Positions 7,450-16,431 of a DNA stretch of 33,164 bases are shown here, piece after piece. The translations under genes were made by a program, and so were the position numbers. The notes beneath the pieces were generated by a model, which made no database searches, had not been told where the DNA came from, and saw nothing but the letters and a program-made list of their open reading frames with translations. Within the stretch, counting starts at the first letter, position 1. Each line of letters opens with the position of its first letter. The DNA comes from Planctomycetota bacterium (GTDB lineage Bacteria > Planctomycetota > GCA-002687715), in the NCBI GenBank assembly GCA_002683135.1, contig NYSS01000009.1, positions 74,875-108,038 of the forward strand, read 5' to 3'.

Positions 7450-9600
7450 TCAGCGTCGGAGCCGCAGCATGACGGGGCGATCGAGGGGAACGGTGACCGC
7501 GAATTCATTGGCGGTTCCGAGCTCCTTGCCCGTGATGACGTCTGATGCGGTCCAGGTCCCGTCAATCTCGAGGGAGATCGGAACCGGGGCCGATTCGAGC
7601 AGGCGGTCCCACGGGAGCTCGATGGAGCCGGCGATCACGTTGACTTGGAGCGCGACGATCAGATCCTCGCCGTCGCGCCGAACGCGGGCGGTGATCGGCC
7701 ACGTCGGAGCATCGGGGCTTCGGCTGAGGCGGATGGCGGGGCGGATGCCGGCGCGCTGGAAGACGGCGCGGACCTCGTCGCGGAGCCATGAGGCGCGGTC
7801 CGGGGCGAAGATTCGGTCCCTGACGTAGTCGAGGATCAGGAGGTTCAGGTACAGGGTTCGGCCTGGCTGCCCGTCTGCTGGGGTGCCGACCAGCGTCGTC
7901 GGGGCTCCTCCGTCCACGTGGCGGGGTGTGGCTCGTACAGCTTCGATGCCTGGCTCCGCGATCGGATAGGGGAGGCTCGGACGGCGGGCCCGAGGCAGGA
8001 TGCGATCACCGTCCAGGAGCACGTGGTCGTTTTTTCGCCGGATGCCGAGGACGTCGTCCAGCGCGGGCTTGGGGCGCCGCACGAGGTGCCCCGTGTAGAG
8101 GCCTGTTTGGCAGTCGGCCACGACGAGCCCACCCCCGTGATGGAAGGCCTTGATGCTCTCGACTTCCTGGGCCGAGAGCGCGATGCTGCGCGGCAATACG
8201 AGCGCCTTGCAGCTACGGCGTACGCCGTCCTCGAGTTGGGACGGTGTGATGAACACGTACCGCAGTCCGAGATCCTCGAGCAGGGCGACCCACGACTCGC
8301 GGGTCCGCGCCTGCGTGCTGTGCGTTAGTTCATGCGACGTCAGCCGATTGACCCATGACAGGCCGTCGCGCTTGGTGTCGTTCAACCAGTGCAGCCGCAC
8401 GGAAGGCATGCTGCAGAGAATCGCGACCTGGGGCTTGCGGGCGGTGCTTCGGCGCCACGGCGCGAGTCGGTCGCCGGCCATCAGCTTCAAGGCGGGGGCG
8501 AGGGCCTCGGCCCACTGGGTGTGGCGCTTGTATTCGGAGTCTTCGAAGACGTCTCGACTCGAGTAGACCACCATCTCGTGGTCGCCCTGGAGGTAACGGT
8601 GCCATGCTTCATGGACGCTCGTTCTTGGTGAGCGCTTTTTCGATCGAATGATGGTCGACAGGAAGCGGACGTTGCGCGGGGCGATCGAGCCGGCGAGGGC
8701 GCGGACGGCCCCGTGGTCGTAGGTCTCCACGACCTGGGCGAACTGGAGTAGGCGCTCCCAGTCGAAACCACCGAAGGCGTGCGGCATCTGGCCGCCGAGG
8801 AATCCGACCGGCACCCCGGGCAGCTGGTCGCGAGTGACCTTGGCGAGGTCAGCCATCGCGCCGGCGAACGTCGCGTCGGCGAATGTCCGGGTGTCGTTCC
8901 ACGGGACCAGGGCGCGGGGGGACGCGTCGCCGTGGAACAGCAAGTCCCGGGTCACCTGGGTCGGGCGAGGGTGGAGCGCCTCCGGGGGCTCGGCCTGGCC
9001 CGTATCGCGGCCGAGATCAACGGTCGGCGGCAGTCCCCACGCCTCGCCGATGCGGGCCGCTGCGCCCCAACGGTTCTCAAGGAACTGAACGAATGCGCGC
9101 CGCGATGCGGGGGAGTCGCACCAGTCGATCGGGTTGAGGCGCAGGGTGAACGAGGGCTCATCCCGAAGCGACACGAACGCTGGCCGGTGTGGGCCGAACC
9201 TCTTGAGGCGCTTCACCAGCTCTGTCCTCGCCCTCGCCATGACCTCGGGGTCGTGGAGACACGCGGGTCGGTGATTGCGTGGGGGCTCCTCGAAGCTCGC
9301 TTCCCGGGCCCGCTCCCATGTCTTGGGCCCCACCGCGAGGACGTCTCCGCCCACCATCTGGTCCACGTACCAGGGGAGGCCTAGCTTCTCGAGATGGGCC
9401 ACGTTCTCGCTCGGCTCAGCGCTGATACCGTGAAACCCCAGTTCGCGGAGGGCCTCGACGAGGGCCGCGTTTCGGGGATGGTCCCCGTGGAGCCACAGCC
9501 AGGCACGGAACCCGGGGTCTGGCGTCGGCTGCGCCAGCGCAGAGCCGAGGATGAAGAACCACAGCAAGGGGATGAGCTTGGGGACAGAGGTGGCGGGCAT
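7450..9600 (-). CDS. Secreted GH42-like glycoside hydrolase
   Basis: A 716-residue protein with signal peptide KLIPLLWFFILGSALAQ. The ATG at 9600 is chosen because the signal peptide follows it directly; the frame upstream to 9759 reads like noise and would overlap the divergent gene. The N-terminal half looks like a TIM barrel of glycoside hydrolase family 42: LRDEP (E148, the likely acid/base) is followed by CDSPASRRAFVQFLENRWG and then EAWGL, matching the family pattern N-E...C-D...A-F-R-x-W-L...R-Y-G...A-W-G. A glutamine-amidotransferase-like domain follows (about 430-560: KALVLPRSIALS, FHHGGGLVVADCQTG), as in GH42 trimerisation domains, then a beta-rich end. Family 42 enzymes usually cleave beta-galactosides; the substrate here is unknown. 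A stem-loop touches its stop codon. It is divergent from the first paralogue of the repeat-protein cluster. Confidence 0.7.
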   Translation of the reverse strand: MPATSVPKLIPLLWFFILGSALAQPTPDPGFRAWLWLHGDHPRNAALVEALRELGFHGISAEPSENVAHLEKLGLPWYVDQMVGGDVLAVGPKTWERAREASFEEPPRNHRPACLHDPEVMARARTELVKRLKRFGPHRPAFVSLRDEPSFTLRLNPIDWCDSPASRRAFVQFLENRWGAAARIGEAWGLPPTVDLGRDTGQAEPPEALHPRPTQVTRDLLFHGDASPRALVPWNDTRTFADATFAGAMADLAKVTRDQLPGVPVGFLGGQMPHAFGGFDWERLLQFAQVVETYDHGAVRALAGSIAPRNVRFLSTIIRSKKRSPRTSVHEAWHRYLQGDHEMVVYSSRDVFEDSEYKRHTQWAEALAPALKLMAGDRLAPWRRSTARKPQVAILCSMPSVRLHWLNDTKRDGLSWVNRLTSHELTHSTQARTRESWVALLEDLGLRYVFITPSQLEDGVRRSCKALVLPRSIALSAQEVESIKAFHHGGGLVVADCQTGLYTGHLVRRPKPALDDVLGIRRKNDHVLLDGDRILPRARRPSLPYPIAEPGIEAVRATPRHVDGGAPTTLVGTPADGQPGRTLYLNLLILDYVRDRIFAPDRASWLRDEVRAVFQRAGIRPAIRLSRSPDAPTWPITARVRRDGEDLIVALQVNVIAGSIELPWDRLLESAPVPISLEIDGTWTASDVITGKELGTANEFAVTVPLDRPVMLRLRR

Positions 9601-9745
9601 GGGAGTCGCGATAGTACGGTGCTGCCCTCCTCTTCGTCCCCCCGTGGCGGGAAGGCGTCGGGGATTCGTGCCGTCCAATGGGCGCGCGTGGGGGTTGCAT
9701 GCGGAGCACAAACCTCGGCAATGCTGCTCAACTGTTTGATTCATA

Positions 9746-11755
9746 ATGATTAACGGCAATCGATGGGTGGCAATCGGGTTGGTCGTCCTGGCTGCGGGGA
9801 CGGGTTACCTGGGATTCCGTCTTGCGACCCAAGCGGGAACGGGCACGTACGACGGTCCCCTGGATATCGGGCCCCCCCCCACTTCCACGCCCCGGATATC
9901 AGGAATCGGCTCCTCCGCGGGTCCCATTCGGGTGATGACCGACGGGCCGGAGAGCGCCGAACGGGGTGAGACTTCCGCGCCGAAATCACGCGCCCTGGCG
10001 GTCTTCGAGACTGATGTGGAGGCGCAGCCCGTGATCGGTCTCGTCACGAACACGGACAGCGTCCCTGTGAGGGACGCCCGAGTGGAGGCTCGATTGATGA
10101 CGGCGCGGGCGAGCCGCTCGCTCATCGGAGAGGTCGTAGCGACGACGTCCACCGATGTCCGCGGCCAGTTCTCTCTCTCCGGCTTCCAGCGGCTCGGCGA
10201 ACAATACGTGCTCGACGTGACGCATCCCGAGTACGCCCTGGTGCGGACCCCATCGATCGACCCCCTGCGGCCATCGACGACCATGCGGGACATTGTCCTC
10301 GGCAGCGGCGCTCACGTCGCGGGGACGATCTCGAATGAAGGCGGGACTCCGCTCGCCGGCGTGGAGGTGACGGCCTACGACCTCGAGCTCGTTTCGCTGT
10401 CAGTCGGGGGAAGCGAGGAGGGGCGCGCGACGAGCGATGCGCAGGGGCGTTACGAGATCGAGCACCTGCGAGGCGGGCGTAAGCGCGTGGTGGCGCGGGC
10501 TCCTGGTCTGGCGAATGCGGAGGTGTCTCTGTTGAAGGTGCGGGCGTCGGTCGAGACGCTGGACTTCAAGCTCGCGGCTGGCCACATCCTCTCCGGGCGG
10601 GTGGTCGACGCGGACACGGGTGCAGGGATCGGGGACGTCCTCGTCCGCGCGCGCCCTGTGGGAAGCTCGCCGACGCCCTCACGCGGGGGGTCCTCAGTGC
10701 GGCGTCGCCCTGGGGGCGGATTCCAGACCGGAGAGACGACGAAGACAGCTCCGGACGGGAGTTTTCGGATCGCTGGGCTGACCCGTTTTCAGCACGTCTT
10801 GTCGGCCGTGCGTGGCCGGGAAGAGGTCGGGACGATCAACGCGATGCCGGGTGACGAGGCCGTGGAGTTGCGCATGCGGATCCAGGGGGCGATTGCCGGC
10901 AGGGTGATTGACGCGGCGACGGGAGAACCGGTAACCCGGTTCTCGGTGACCGTCTCCCGTGGGCCCCGTCCGGCTCTCGTGTCAGCGGCTGCAACCCGCC
11001 GGATCGCCGATCCGGATGGCGCCTTCACGGCCCTCGATGTGGCACCGGGAATCCACCATGTGGTGGTTGAAGCGCCCGGCTACGCGACGGGCATGGCGGG
11101 ACCGGTGGAGACGGGCCTGGGGGATCGCGTCGGCGGAGTCGAGGTGCGGCTCGAACGCGGGATCGTTGTCCATGGAAGGGTCGTTGACGACGAAGGGGAC
11201 CCGATCGCGGGCGCCGGTGTCTTGATCGTCGAGGAGGTGGAGGTCGGAGCGTCCGCGACCCATCCCGGGATCCTGTCGCAGCGTCGCATCGACGCGGCTC
11301 GCTCCGCCGGGACCACCTTCGCGGACGGGAGTTATCTGTTGCCGAATGTCGGTCAGGGGCGATTTCACCTGACGGTCGGGAAACGCCCCCAGCACGTCTC
11401 GACGGATACGGAGTCGTTTACCCTGATCGGCGGCGAAGGGACCATCGCGCTATCGGAGGTCGTTCTCGCCCGGGCGGCGACGGTGACAGGGATTGTCTTC
11501 GATGACGCTGGTCGGCCAGACCACGCCGCCGTCGTCACGGCTTTCCCCCAGGTGCGCATGAGCGGCGGGCCTCCGTCCCCCGCTGGGACGGACGCCCAGG
11601 GGCACTACCGACTCGAGGGATTGCGACCGGGAACCTGGCGGATTGCCGTGACCGTAGCCCGTGGTCGGGCGAAGATGGATACCCGCAACGGTAGTGACGG
11701 GCGCACGGTGACCCTGGTACCCGGGGGCACGGTCAGCGTCGATTTCCGGGATTAG
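9746..11755 (+). CDS. Membrane protein with six carboxypeptidase-regulatory-like repeats, paralogue 1
   Basis: A 669-residue protein with an N-terminal membrane helix (about 8-26, VAIGLVVLAAGTGYLGFRL), a low-complexity spacer to about 90, and six beta-sandwich repeats of the carboxypeptidase regulatory-like (CarboxypepD_reg / CnaB-like) type. Each opens with G-x-V-x-x-x-x-G-x-P-(I/V)-x-x-A-x-V and usually continues to D-G-x-(F/Y)-x-(I/L)-x-x-(L/V). Openers include VIGLVTNTDSVPVRDARV, VAGTISNEGGTPLAGVEV, LSGRVVDADTGAGIGDV, IAGRVIDAATGEPVTRF, VHGRVVDDEGDPIAGAGV and VTGIVFDDAGRPDHAAV. No catalytic domain is visible; such repeats mediate adhesion or surface assembly in other proteins. Only 9 bases separate it from paralogue 2. 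No Shine-Dalgarno site precedes the ATG, but the start M-I-N-G-N-R resembles those of the other two paralogues. Confidence 0.8.
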   Translation: MINGNRWVAIGLVVLAAGTGYLGFRLATQAGTGTYDGPLDIGPPPTSTPRISGIGSSAGPIRVMTDGPESAERGETSAPKSRALAVFETDVEAQPVIGLVTNTDSVPVRDARVEARLMTARASRSLIGEVVATTSTDVRGQFSLSGFQRLGEQYVLDVTHPEYALVRTPSIDPLRPSTTMRDIVLGSGAHVAGTISNEGGTPLAGVEVTAYDLELVSLSVGGSEEGRATSDAQGRYEIEHLRGGRKRVVARAPGLANAEVSLLKVRASVETLDFKLAAGHILSGRVVDADTGAGIGDVLVRARPVGSSPTPSRGGSSVRRRPGGGFQTGETTKTAPDGSFRIAGLTRFQHVLSAVRGREEVGTINAMPGDEAVELRMRIQGAIAGRVIDAATGEPVTRFSVTVSRGPRPALVSAAATRRIADPDGAFTALDVAPGIHHVVVEAPGYATGMAGPVETGLGDRVGGVEVRLERGIVVHGRVVDDEGDPIAGAGVLIVEEVEVGASATHPGILSQRRIDAARSAGTTFADGSYLLPNVGQGRFHLTVGKRPQHVSTDTESFTLIGGEGTIALSEVVLARAATVTGIVFDDAGRPDHAAVVTAFPQVRMSGGPPSPAGTDAQGHYRLEGLRPGTWRIAVTVARGRAKMDTRNGSDGRTVTLVPGGTVSVDFRD

Positions 11756-11764
11756 GAGACGGAC

Positions 11765-13855
11765 ATGCAGGGGCACTCGAGGAACAGCGCGCTCTTGCTC
11801 ATCGTCGTCCTCGCGCTCATGGTCGCGGGCGGGCTGAGTTTGCTCGGTGTGTTTGATCCTGACGTCGGCGGTGCCGGCGACGAGGGTCAGCCTCAGACGG
11901 GTGCTCCCGAGGCAGGGGTCGAAGCGCAGCGCGGGGTCGCCTCCGGTGATCCGATCAAGACACAGCGCTACTCCGATGAGACGGAGGCCCAGTCCGCGCG
12001 GGTGGAAGGCCGCGCCACAGGGATCCACCTCCAGGGGGAGGTCCGGTCCCCTGACGACGTCCTCCTCGCGAACGCCACCGCGCGGCTCATCCGCGATGTG
12101 AGTCAGATCCGTGGCCGTTTCCAGGAGGGCGCCGTGGTCGCGGAGATCACGACCAAGAGAAGCGGTCGTTTTGTCTTCAACGACCTCGGGCCCGGCGAGG
12201 TCTACATCCTCCGCGTCTCACACGGGGATTTCACGACCGAGCGGGTACACCCGATCGACACTTCGATCCCGGGGACGTTGCACCAGGTCGTTCGTCTCGC
12301 GACGGGTCTGGAGATCATGGGCATCGTCAAGGACGAGAGTGACGCGCCCATCGCCGAGGCTCGCGTCGAGGTGTTCGCCATCGGCATCGGGACGATCAAT
12401 ATCCAGCCGGAACCGGAGCGGGCCGTCCAGACGGGTCCCGACGGTCGCTTCCGGGTCCCGCATCTACGGGTGGGTGTCAAGAAGGTGCTCGTGCACAAGG
12501 AGGGGTTCGCTTCGAACGGCCAGAGCGCCGTGGACCTGCGCCATCGTGAGGAGCCGACGGAGCTGACGTTCACGCTCTCCCGCGGCAGGGTGATCACGGG
12601 GATCGTCACGGACCGTCAATCGGGCGCGCCCATCGCCGGCGCCCAGATCACGGCGAGGCCATTCAGCTACCTGCCGCGCCAGGTCGTCAGGCCGGCGTCA
12701 GGGCAGGGTTCGCCGGACTCCGGCGCCACGGTCGGGGAGAGCCGGATCGGCGAGAGCGCGGCGCGGACCGTGCCGCGTATGGCGCATCCAGGACGGCCCG
12801 CCATCGCGACGAAGTCTTTCCTCGTCGCGAACGATACTACGGATGTGGAGGGGCGCTTCGAGCTCTTGGGCGTCATCGAGGCTCGGTATACGCTCCGTGT
12901 CTTTGCGCGGGGTTTCGACCGGACTCACGGTCGGACCGTCGACGCGGGGGCCCGCGACGTGGAGGTGCAGCTCACTCCCAGCCCGCGCATTCTCGGCCGT
13001 GTCGTGGATTCGGAGACAGGTGACCCGGTCACGCGCTTCACGATCGCGTCCAGCCCGCAGCCGAATCCCATGTACTTGCCGCCGCACACCAAGCAGCGCT
13101 TCAGCGATCGTGAAGATGGGTCGTTCGAGTACCTTGATGCGCGGGCCGGTAAGCACCACCTGATTGTCCAGTCGCCGGGGTACGCGGGCGGACGGAGTGA
13201 GCCGATCCAGGTGGAAGCCGGGGCCAGCGCGGTGGGCGTCGTCGTCGAGATGGTGCGCGGGGCCAAGGTCAGCGGGACACTCATCGGGACCGACGGCGCG
13301 CCGGTCACGGGGGCGGAGGTCTCGCTGATCCCCGGACGCAACAACAATCTGCCGCCGAACCCGTTCACGGATGCGATCAGCAAGCAGCTGAAGTCCCGTG
13401 GATCGCGTCGGGCGATGACGGAGATCGACGGCCGGTTCCACCTCGACAACGTGCTCGGTGGGAAGTACCACGTCAGCGCGACGCACGAAGACTACGCGGC
13501 GATGGAGTCGCCGGAGATCGAGGTCGGAGATACGGGCCATGTGGAGGTCGGACCATTCTCGATGGCCCGGGGCGGGGTCATCGAGGGCCTCATCAGGACC
13601 GCATCCGGCGATCCCGATCCCAGAGCTCAAGTGATGGTGTCGCCGCTTGGGGGCGGAGCCATGCAAGCCGGCCGGTCTAAGGCCACCGACACGGAGGGCT
13701 TCTACCGAGTGAAGGGCCTGTTGCCGGGCACCTATCGTGTGGTCCCCGCGCAGCGGGAGGGAACGTTTCGGCTCGACATCCTGTTGGACCCGACCAAGTC
13801 CGGCGCGCGGACGGTGACGATCGCGGATGGTCAGACAATTCGTGTGGACTTCTGA
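11765..13855 (+). CDS. Membrane protein with six carboxypeptidase-regulatory-like repeats, paralogue 2
   Basis: A 696-residue protein with the same plan as its neighbours: a membrane helix at about 8-29 (SALLLIVVLALMVAGGLSLL), a polar spacer to about 83, then six regulatory-like repeats. They begin with IHLQGEVRSPDDVLLANA, IMGIVKDESDAPIAEARV, ITGIVTDRQSGAPIAGAQI, ILGRVVDSETGDPVTRF, VSGTLIGTDGAPVTGAEV and IEGLIRTASGDPDPRAQV. The fourth repeat has the same GRVVD...PVTRF opener and R-F-S-D-x-(E/D)-D-G-x-F continuation as in paralogue 1, showing the genes are collinear along their length. GGAG, overlapping the stop codon of paralogue 1, is placed 5 bases before this ATG, so the two are translationally linked. 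The C-terminus (GQTIRVDF) matches that of paralogue 1 (GGTVSVDFRD). Function is unknown; an envelope location is inferred. Confidence 0.82.
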   Translation: MQGHSRNSALLLIVVLALMVAGGLSLLGVFDPDVGGAGDEGQPQTGAPEAGVEAQRGVASGDPIKTQRYSDETEAQSARVEGRATGIHLQGEVRSPDDVLLANATARLIRDVSQIRGRFQEGAVVAEITTKRSGRFVFNDLGPGEVYILRVSHGDFTTERVHPIDTSIPGTLHQVVRLATGLEIMGIVKDESDAPIAEARVEVFAIGIGTINIQPEPERAVQTGPDGRFRVPHLRVGVKKVLVHKEGFASNGQSAVDLRHREEPTELTFTLSRGRVITGIVTDRQSGAPIAGAQITARPFSYLPRQVVRPASGQGSPDSGATVGESRIGESAARTVPRMAHPGRPAIATKSFLVANDTTDVEGRFELLGVIEARYTLRVFARGFDRTHGRTVDAGARDVEVQLTPSPRILGRVVDSETGDPVTRFTIASSPQPNPMYLPPHTKQRFSDREDGSFEYLDARAGKHHLIVQSPGYAGGRSEPIQVEAGASAVGVVVEMVRGAKVSGTLIGTDGAPVTGAEVSLIPGRNNNLPPNPFTDAISKQLKSRGSRRAMTEIDGRFHLDNVLGGKYHVSATHEDYAAMESPEIEVGDTGHVEVGPFSMARGGVIEGLIRTASGDPDPRAQVMVSPLGGGAMQAGRSKATDTEGFYRVKGLLPGTYRVVPAQREGTFRLDILLDPTKSGARTVTIADGQTIRVDF

Positions 13856-13900
13856 CGGGGTTCGGCGCCCCGAGACCCGTTAGGATCCGAATATCGCCCA

Positions 13901-13922
13901 GTCGCGGATCTTCTCCCGCGAC
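13901..13922 (+). other. Hairpin in the paralogue 2 to paralogue 3 spacer
   Basis: GTCGCGG (13901-13907) pairs perfectly with CCGCGAC (13916-13922) around an 8-nt loop, ending 15 bases before the paralogue 3 ATG. A weaker hairpin CGGGG/CCCCG lies at the start of the spacer, just after the paralogue 2 stop. Neither has a T-run. They may mark mRNA processing or limit read-through translation. Confidence 0.4.
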
Positions 13923-13937
13923 GCCATAGAGAGATCC

Positions 13938-15899
13938 ATGATGAGCGGACGTAATCTGATCGGCTTGGTCGCCATAGTCGCTATCGCCGCGATCGGGGCT
14001 TGGCTTGGCGGCCTCTTCGAAGACGATGCGCTCCCGGGGCCGAAGCCGCAGGCGTCCGACGTTGGCGGTGCAGATGTGCGTCCCGACGCGGGCCGGGACC
14101 CAGGCGCGCGGGCCCCGGGGGGCGTCAAGACCAGTCGCTTCAAGCCAGATGATGCAGGCAACCCCGTTGGCCGTGCCGCTGCCGGAGAACCCTCCGATGA
14201 CGGTGGTTTCAGATTGACCGGGCTGGTCGTGACCGAGGAGGGGTTGCCGGTGCCGCTGGCGCGGGTTGATCTGCTGGTGGACAACGGAACCGTCCCCGGC
14301 GTTCATCAACTTGGCGCGCTCGTGGAGTCGGTCGACTCGAACCAGCAAGGGAGGTTCGTGTTTGACGGCCTCGAGGTGGGCGAGCGCATGATGCTCCGGG
14401 TCACACACGTGGACTACACGATGGGGCGTGCATCGGGGATCAGCGCGGGAGAGCGTTCGTCGATGTACCAGGTCGTGACGGTCCGTCGCGGAAGTCAGCT
14501 CTCCGGCACGGTCACTCACAACGACGGTCGGCCGCTCGAGGGGGTGCGCGTCGCTTGCTACGACATCAACCTCCAGGCATATGAGCCCGAGGATCAGATG
14601 GAGCGCTTCGCCATCACCACGGCTGATGGTACCTACGAGATCAAGGGGCTGGGGGACGGGATGAAGCGTGTCGTCGCGTCCAAGATGGGCCTGGCGACCA
14701 CGGTTCGACCGACGTTGCAGGCGCCGACCCTGGCGAAGATAGACTTCCTCATGGCCGATGGTGTCGCGATCGAGGGCACCGTCGTAGAGAAGGGGACAAG
14801 CAAACCCGTGCCGGGTGCGCGCGTCATGTGTCGCGCGTCCGGGTCACGGAGTGGCAACGTGGTGCCACCGCGGGTCGAGTCCGTGCTCTCGGATGAGCAC
14901 GGGCGCTACGCGCTCATCGGGCTGGAGCCCGGCCCCTGCGAGGTGTGGGCTCGCGGTAGGGCCCACCTGCAGAGCCCGCGCCAAGTCGTCGAGGCGGGTT
15001 CTGACAACGTCCTCGTGGAGCTGCCGCCCGCCGCACGACTGGAGGGGCGCGTGGTCGACGCCGACACGAACGAGTCGGTCCAACGCTACACCTTGCTGGT
15101 CACCGGCAATCCGGACACCATCATTGCGTCTCGCCCGAACCGGCGTCGTATCAGCGATCCTGAGGGACGCTTCGTGTTCGCCGGTGTGCAGCCAATGAAG
15201 CTGTGGATGGTGGTGAGAGCGGATGGTTACTCCGAGACAATCGACGGGCCGATCACGGTAGGGCAGGGTGAGGTCGCGACCGGCTTGCTTATCAAGCTCG
15301 GGCGTGGCGCGACAGTGAAGGGGGTCGTCACCGACGCGGCGGGGACAGGGGTCGGTGGCGCGCGGGTGACTCTCAGCAGGAGCAACGTGGACCTCTCGAA
15401 GCCCGAAAACATCCTCATCGGTGCCATCGTCCAGGCGCACGCACAGAGGATCATCGGTGTCTCGGATGAGGAGGGTGTCTACGAAGTCTCCGGTCTTCGC
15501 GAGGGCGATTGGAGGATCAAGGCGGAACACCCGCTCTTCGCGTCCGATCGCGAGCTTCGACTCAAGGTCCTCAAGAACCAGTCTCACGAGGCCCCGCCTT
15601 TCGTGCTCGCCAAGGCAGGTGGTATACGTGGCATCGTCAAGACTGAAGGCAAGCTTGACTCGGGTGCGCGTATCTCGATCGAGAGCCTCAACAGCCAGAC
15701 GCTCAAGTTTCAGGCCAACACCGGCCCGACCGGTCGCTTCGAGCAGCTCGGGGTTCCTCCCGGCGATTATCGAATCGTGGTGATTCAACGCAACGGCGTG
15801 GTCGATCTGGGCGGTCTCCTCGGTGGGTTGGTTCGCAACGGCAAGCAGCGGAAGGTCTTCACGGTCCTCGCGGGTCGGGTGCTCCAAGTGGAGCTGTAG
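13938..15899 (+). CDS. Membrane protein with six carboxypeptidase-regulatory-like repeats, paralogue 3
   Basis: A 653-residue protein with a membrane helix (about 6-26, LIGLVAIVAIAAIGAWLGGLF), an acidic and Pro/Gly-rich spacer, and six repeats starting FRLTGLVVTEEGLPVPLARV, LSGTVTHNDGRPLEGVRV, IEGTVVEKGTSKPVPGARV, LEGRVVDADTNESVQRY, VKGVVTDAAGTGVGGARV and IRGIVKTEGKLDSGARI. Repeat 4 keeps the GRVVD opener and the R-R-I-S-D-P-E-G-R-F segment found in the same place in the other two. Two ATG codons in tandem (13938 and 13941) could serve as start; GAGAG is a weak ribosome site. It is the last gene of the + cluster: an 82-bp spacer with hairpins separates it from paralogue 2 and a bidirectional hairpin follows it. 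Confidence 0.8.
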   Translation: MMSGRNLIGLVAIVAIAAIGAWLGGLFEDDALPGPKPQASDVGGADVRPDAGRDPGARAPGGVKTSRFKPDDAGNPVGRAAAGEPSDDGGFRLTGLVVTEEGLPVPLARVDLLVDNGTVPGVHQLGALVESVDSNQQGRFVFDGLEVGERMMLRVTHVDYTMGRASGISAGERSSMYQVVTVRRGSQLSGTVTHNDGRPLEGVRVACYDINLQAYEPEDQMERFAITTADGTYEIKGLGDGMKRVVASKMGLATTVRPTLQAPTLAKIDFLMADGVAIEGTVVEKGTSKPVPGARVMCRASGSRSGNVVPPRVESVLSDEHGRYALIGLEPGPCEVWARGRAHLQSPRQVVEAGSDNVLVELPPAARLEGRVVDADTNESVQRYTLLVTGNPDTIIASRPNRRRISDPEGRFVFAGVQPMKLWMVVRADGYSETIDGPITVGQGEVATGLLIKLGRGATVKGVVTDAAGTGVGGARVTLSRSNVDLSKPENILIGAIVQAHAQRIIGVSDEEGVYEVSGLREGDWRIKAEHPLFASDRELRLKVLKNQSHEAPPFVLAKAGGIRGIVKTEGKLDSGARISIESLNSQTLKFQANTGPTGRFEQLGVPPGDYRIVVIQRNGVVDLGGLLGGLVRNGKQRKVFTVLAGRVLQVEL

Positions 15900-15924
15900 C
15901 CCGCGCCCTGGCCGGTGTCGCTCG

Positions 15925-15944
15925 CCCTGCGTGAGCACGCAGGG
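15925..15944. terminator. Bidirectional hairpin between convergent genes
   Basis: CCCTGCGT (15925-15932) pairs perfectly with ACGCAGGG (15937-15944) around the tetraloop GAGC; a further GGTG/CACC pair can close outside it. It sits in the 56-bp gap between the stop of paralogue 3 (+) and the stop of yacG (-), so it probably terminates both. There is no T-run on either side. Confidence 0.5.
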
Positions 15945-15955
15945 GGCACCGCCGC

Positions 15956-16156
15956 CTATTCTCTGTCGTCCGTGTCGACGGTGTCGACGGGAGGTCCGGG
16001 GATCACGTAGCTTCCCGTGAACCACTTGTCGAGGTCGAGCAGGCGACAGCGCTTCGAGCAGAAGGGGAATTCGGGGCCGCGACCTGAACTCTTCATGGAG
16101 GAGTCGGGCTCGGGGAGCGCTCGGTCGCAGGCGGGGCAGCGGGGGTGCTCAGTCAT
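15956..16156 (-). CDS. yacG: YacG-family zinc-binding DNA gyrase inhibitor
   Basis: A 66-residue protein with the YacG zinc finger: C7-P-A-C10 and C33-S-K-R-C37, followed by the family's R-x-x-D-L-D-K-W-F segment. E. coli YacG binds GyrB and inhibits gyrase. The ATG at 16156 overlaps the FmdB gene end by 8 bases, which fixes the start; a longer frame to 16420 is only the shadow of FmdB. Its position at the end of the chaperone operon is unusual, since in proteobacteria it lies near coaE and zapD. Length and cysteine spacing are normal for the family, so it should be functional. Confidence 0.85.
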   Translation of the reverse strand: MTEHPRCPACDRALPEPDSSMKSSGRGPEFPFCSKRCRLLDLDKWFTGSYVIPGPPVDTVDTDDRE

Positions 16157-16430
16157 CGGACGCGCCGTCGGGGCCGCTGCCGGACGTCGGACTTTCGCTG
16201 GAGTCACCCGAGTCGGTGTCCTTCTTCGCCTCGGCCTTGTAGGAGTCGCTGCGGTAGTCGGTCTGGTAGAAGCCAGAGCCCTTGAAGATGACGCCTGCGC
16301 CGGTGCCGATGAGCCGCTTGAACTTCTTCGCTTTGCACTTGGTGCAGGTGCGCTTCGCGTTCTCGGACATCGACTGGAAGATCTCTTCCCGATGGCCGCA
16401 GGCTTCACAAACGTAATCATAGGTCGGCAT
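16149..16430 (-). CDS. FmdB-family zinc ribbon protein
   Basis: A 93-residue protein starting MPTYDYVCEACGHREEIFQSM, the signature of the FmdB putative regulatory family. It has one zinc ribbon made by C8-x2-C11 and C29-x2-C32 (CTKC). The ribbon is followed by GVIFKGSGFYQTDYRS, also typical, and an acidic Ser/Asp-rich tail. FmdB was named as a regulator of formamidase genes, but the biochemical role of most members is unknown. The ATG lies one base after the grpE stop (TGA-C-ATG on the minus strand) and its own stop overlaps yacG, so it is clearly inside the operon. Confidence 0.88.
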   Translation of the reverse strand: MPTYDYVCEACGHREEIFQSMSENAKRTCTKCKAKKFKRLIGTGAGVIFKGSGFYQTDYRSDSYKAEAKKDTDSGDSSESPTSGSGPDGASDD

Positions 16431-16431
16431 G

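Noticed and set aside
9601..9759. N-terminal extension of the glycosidase frame
   Set aside because: It overlaps the divergent repeat-protein start and precedes a complete signal peptide that begins at 9600.
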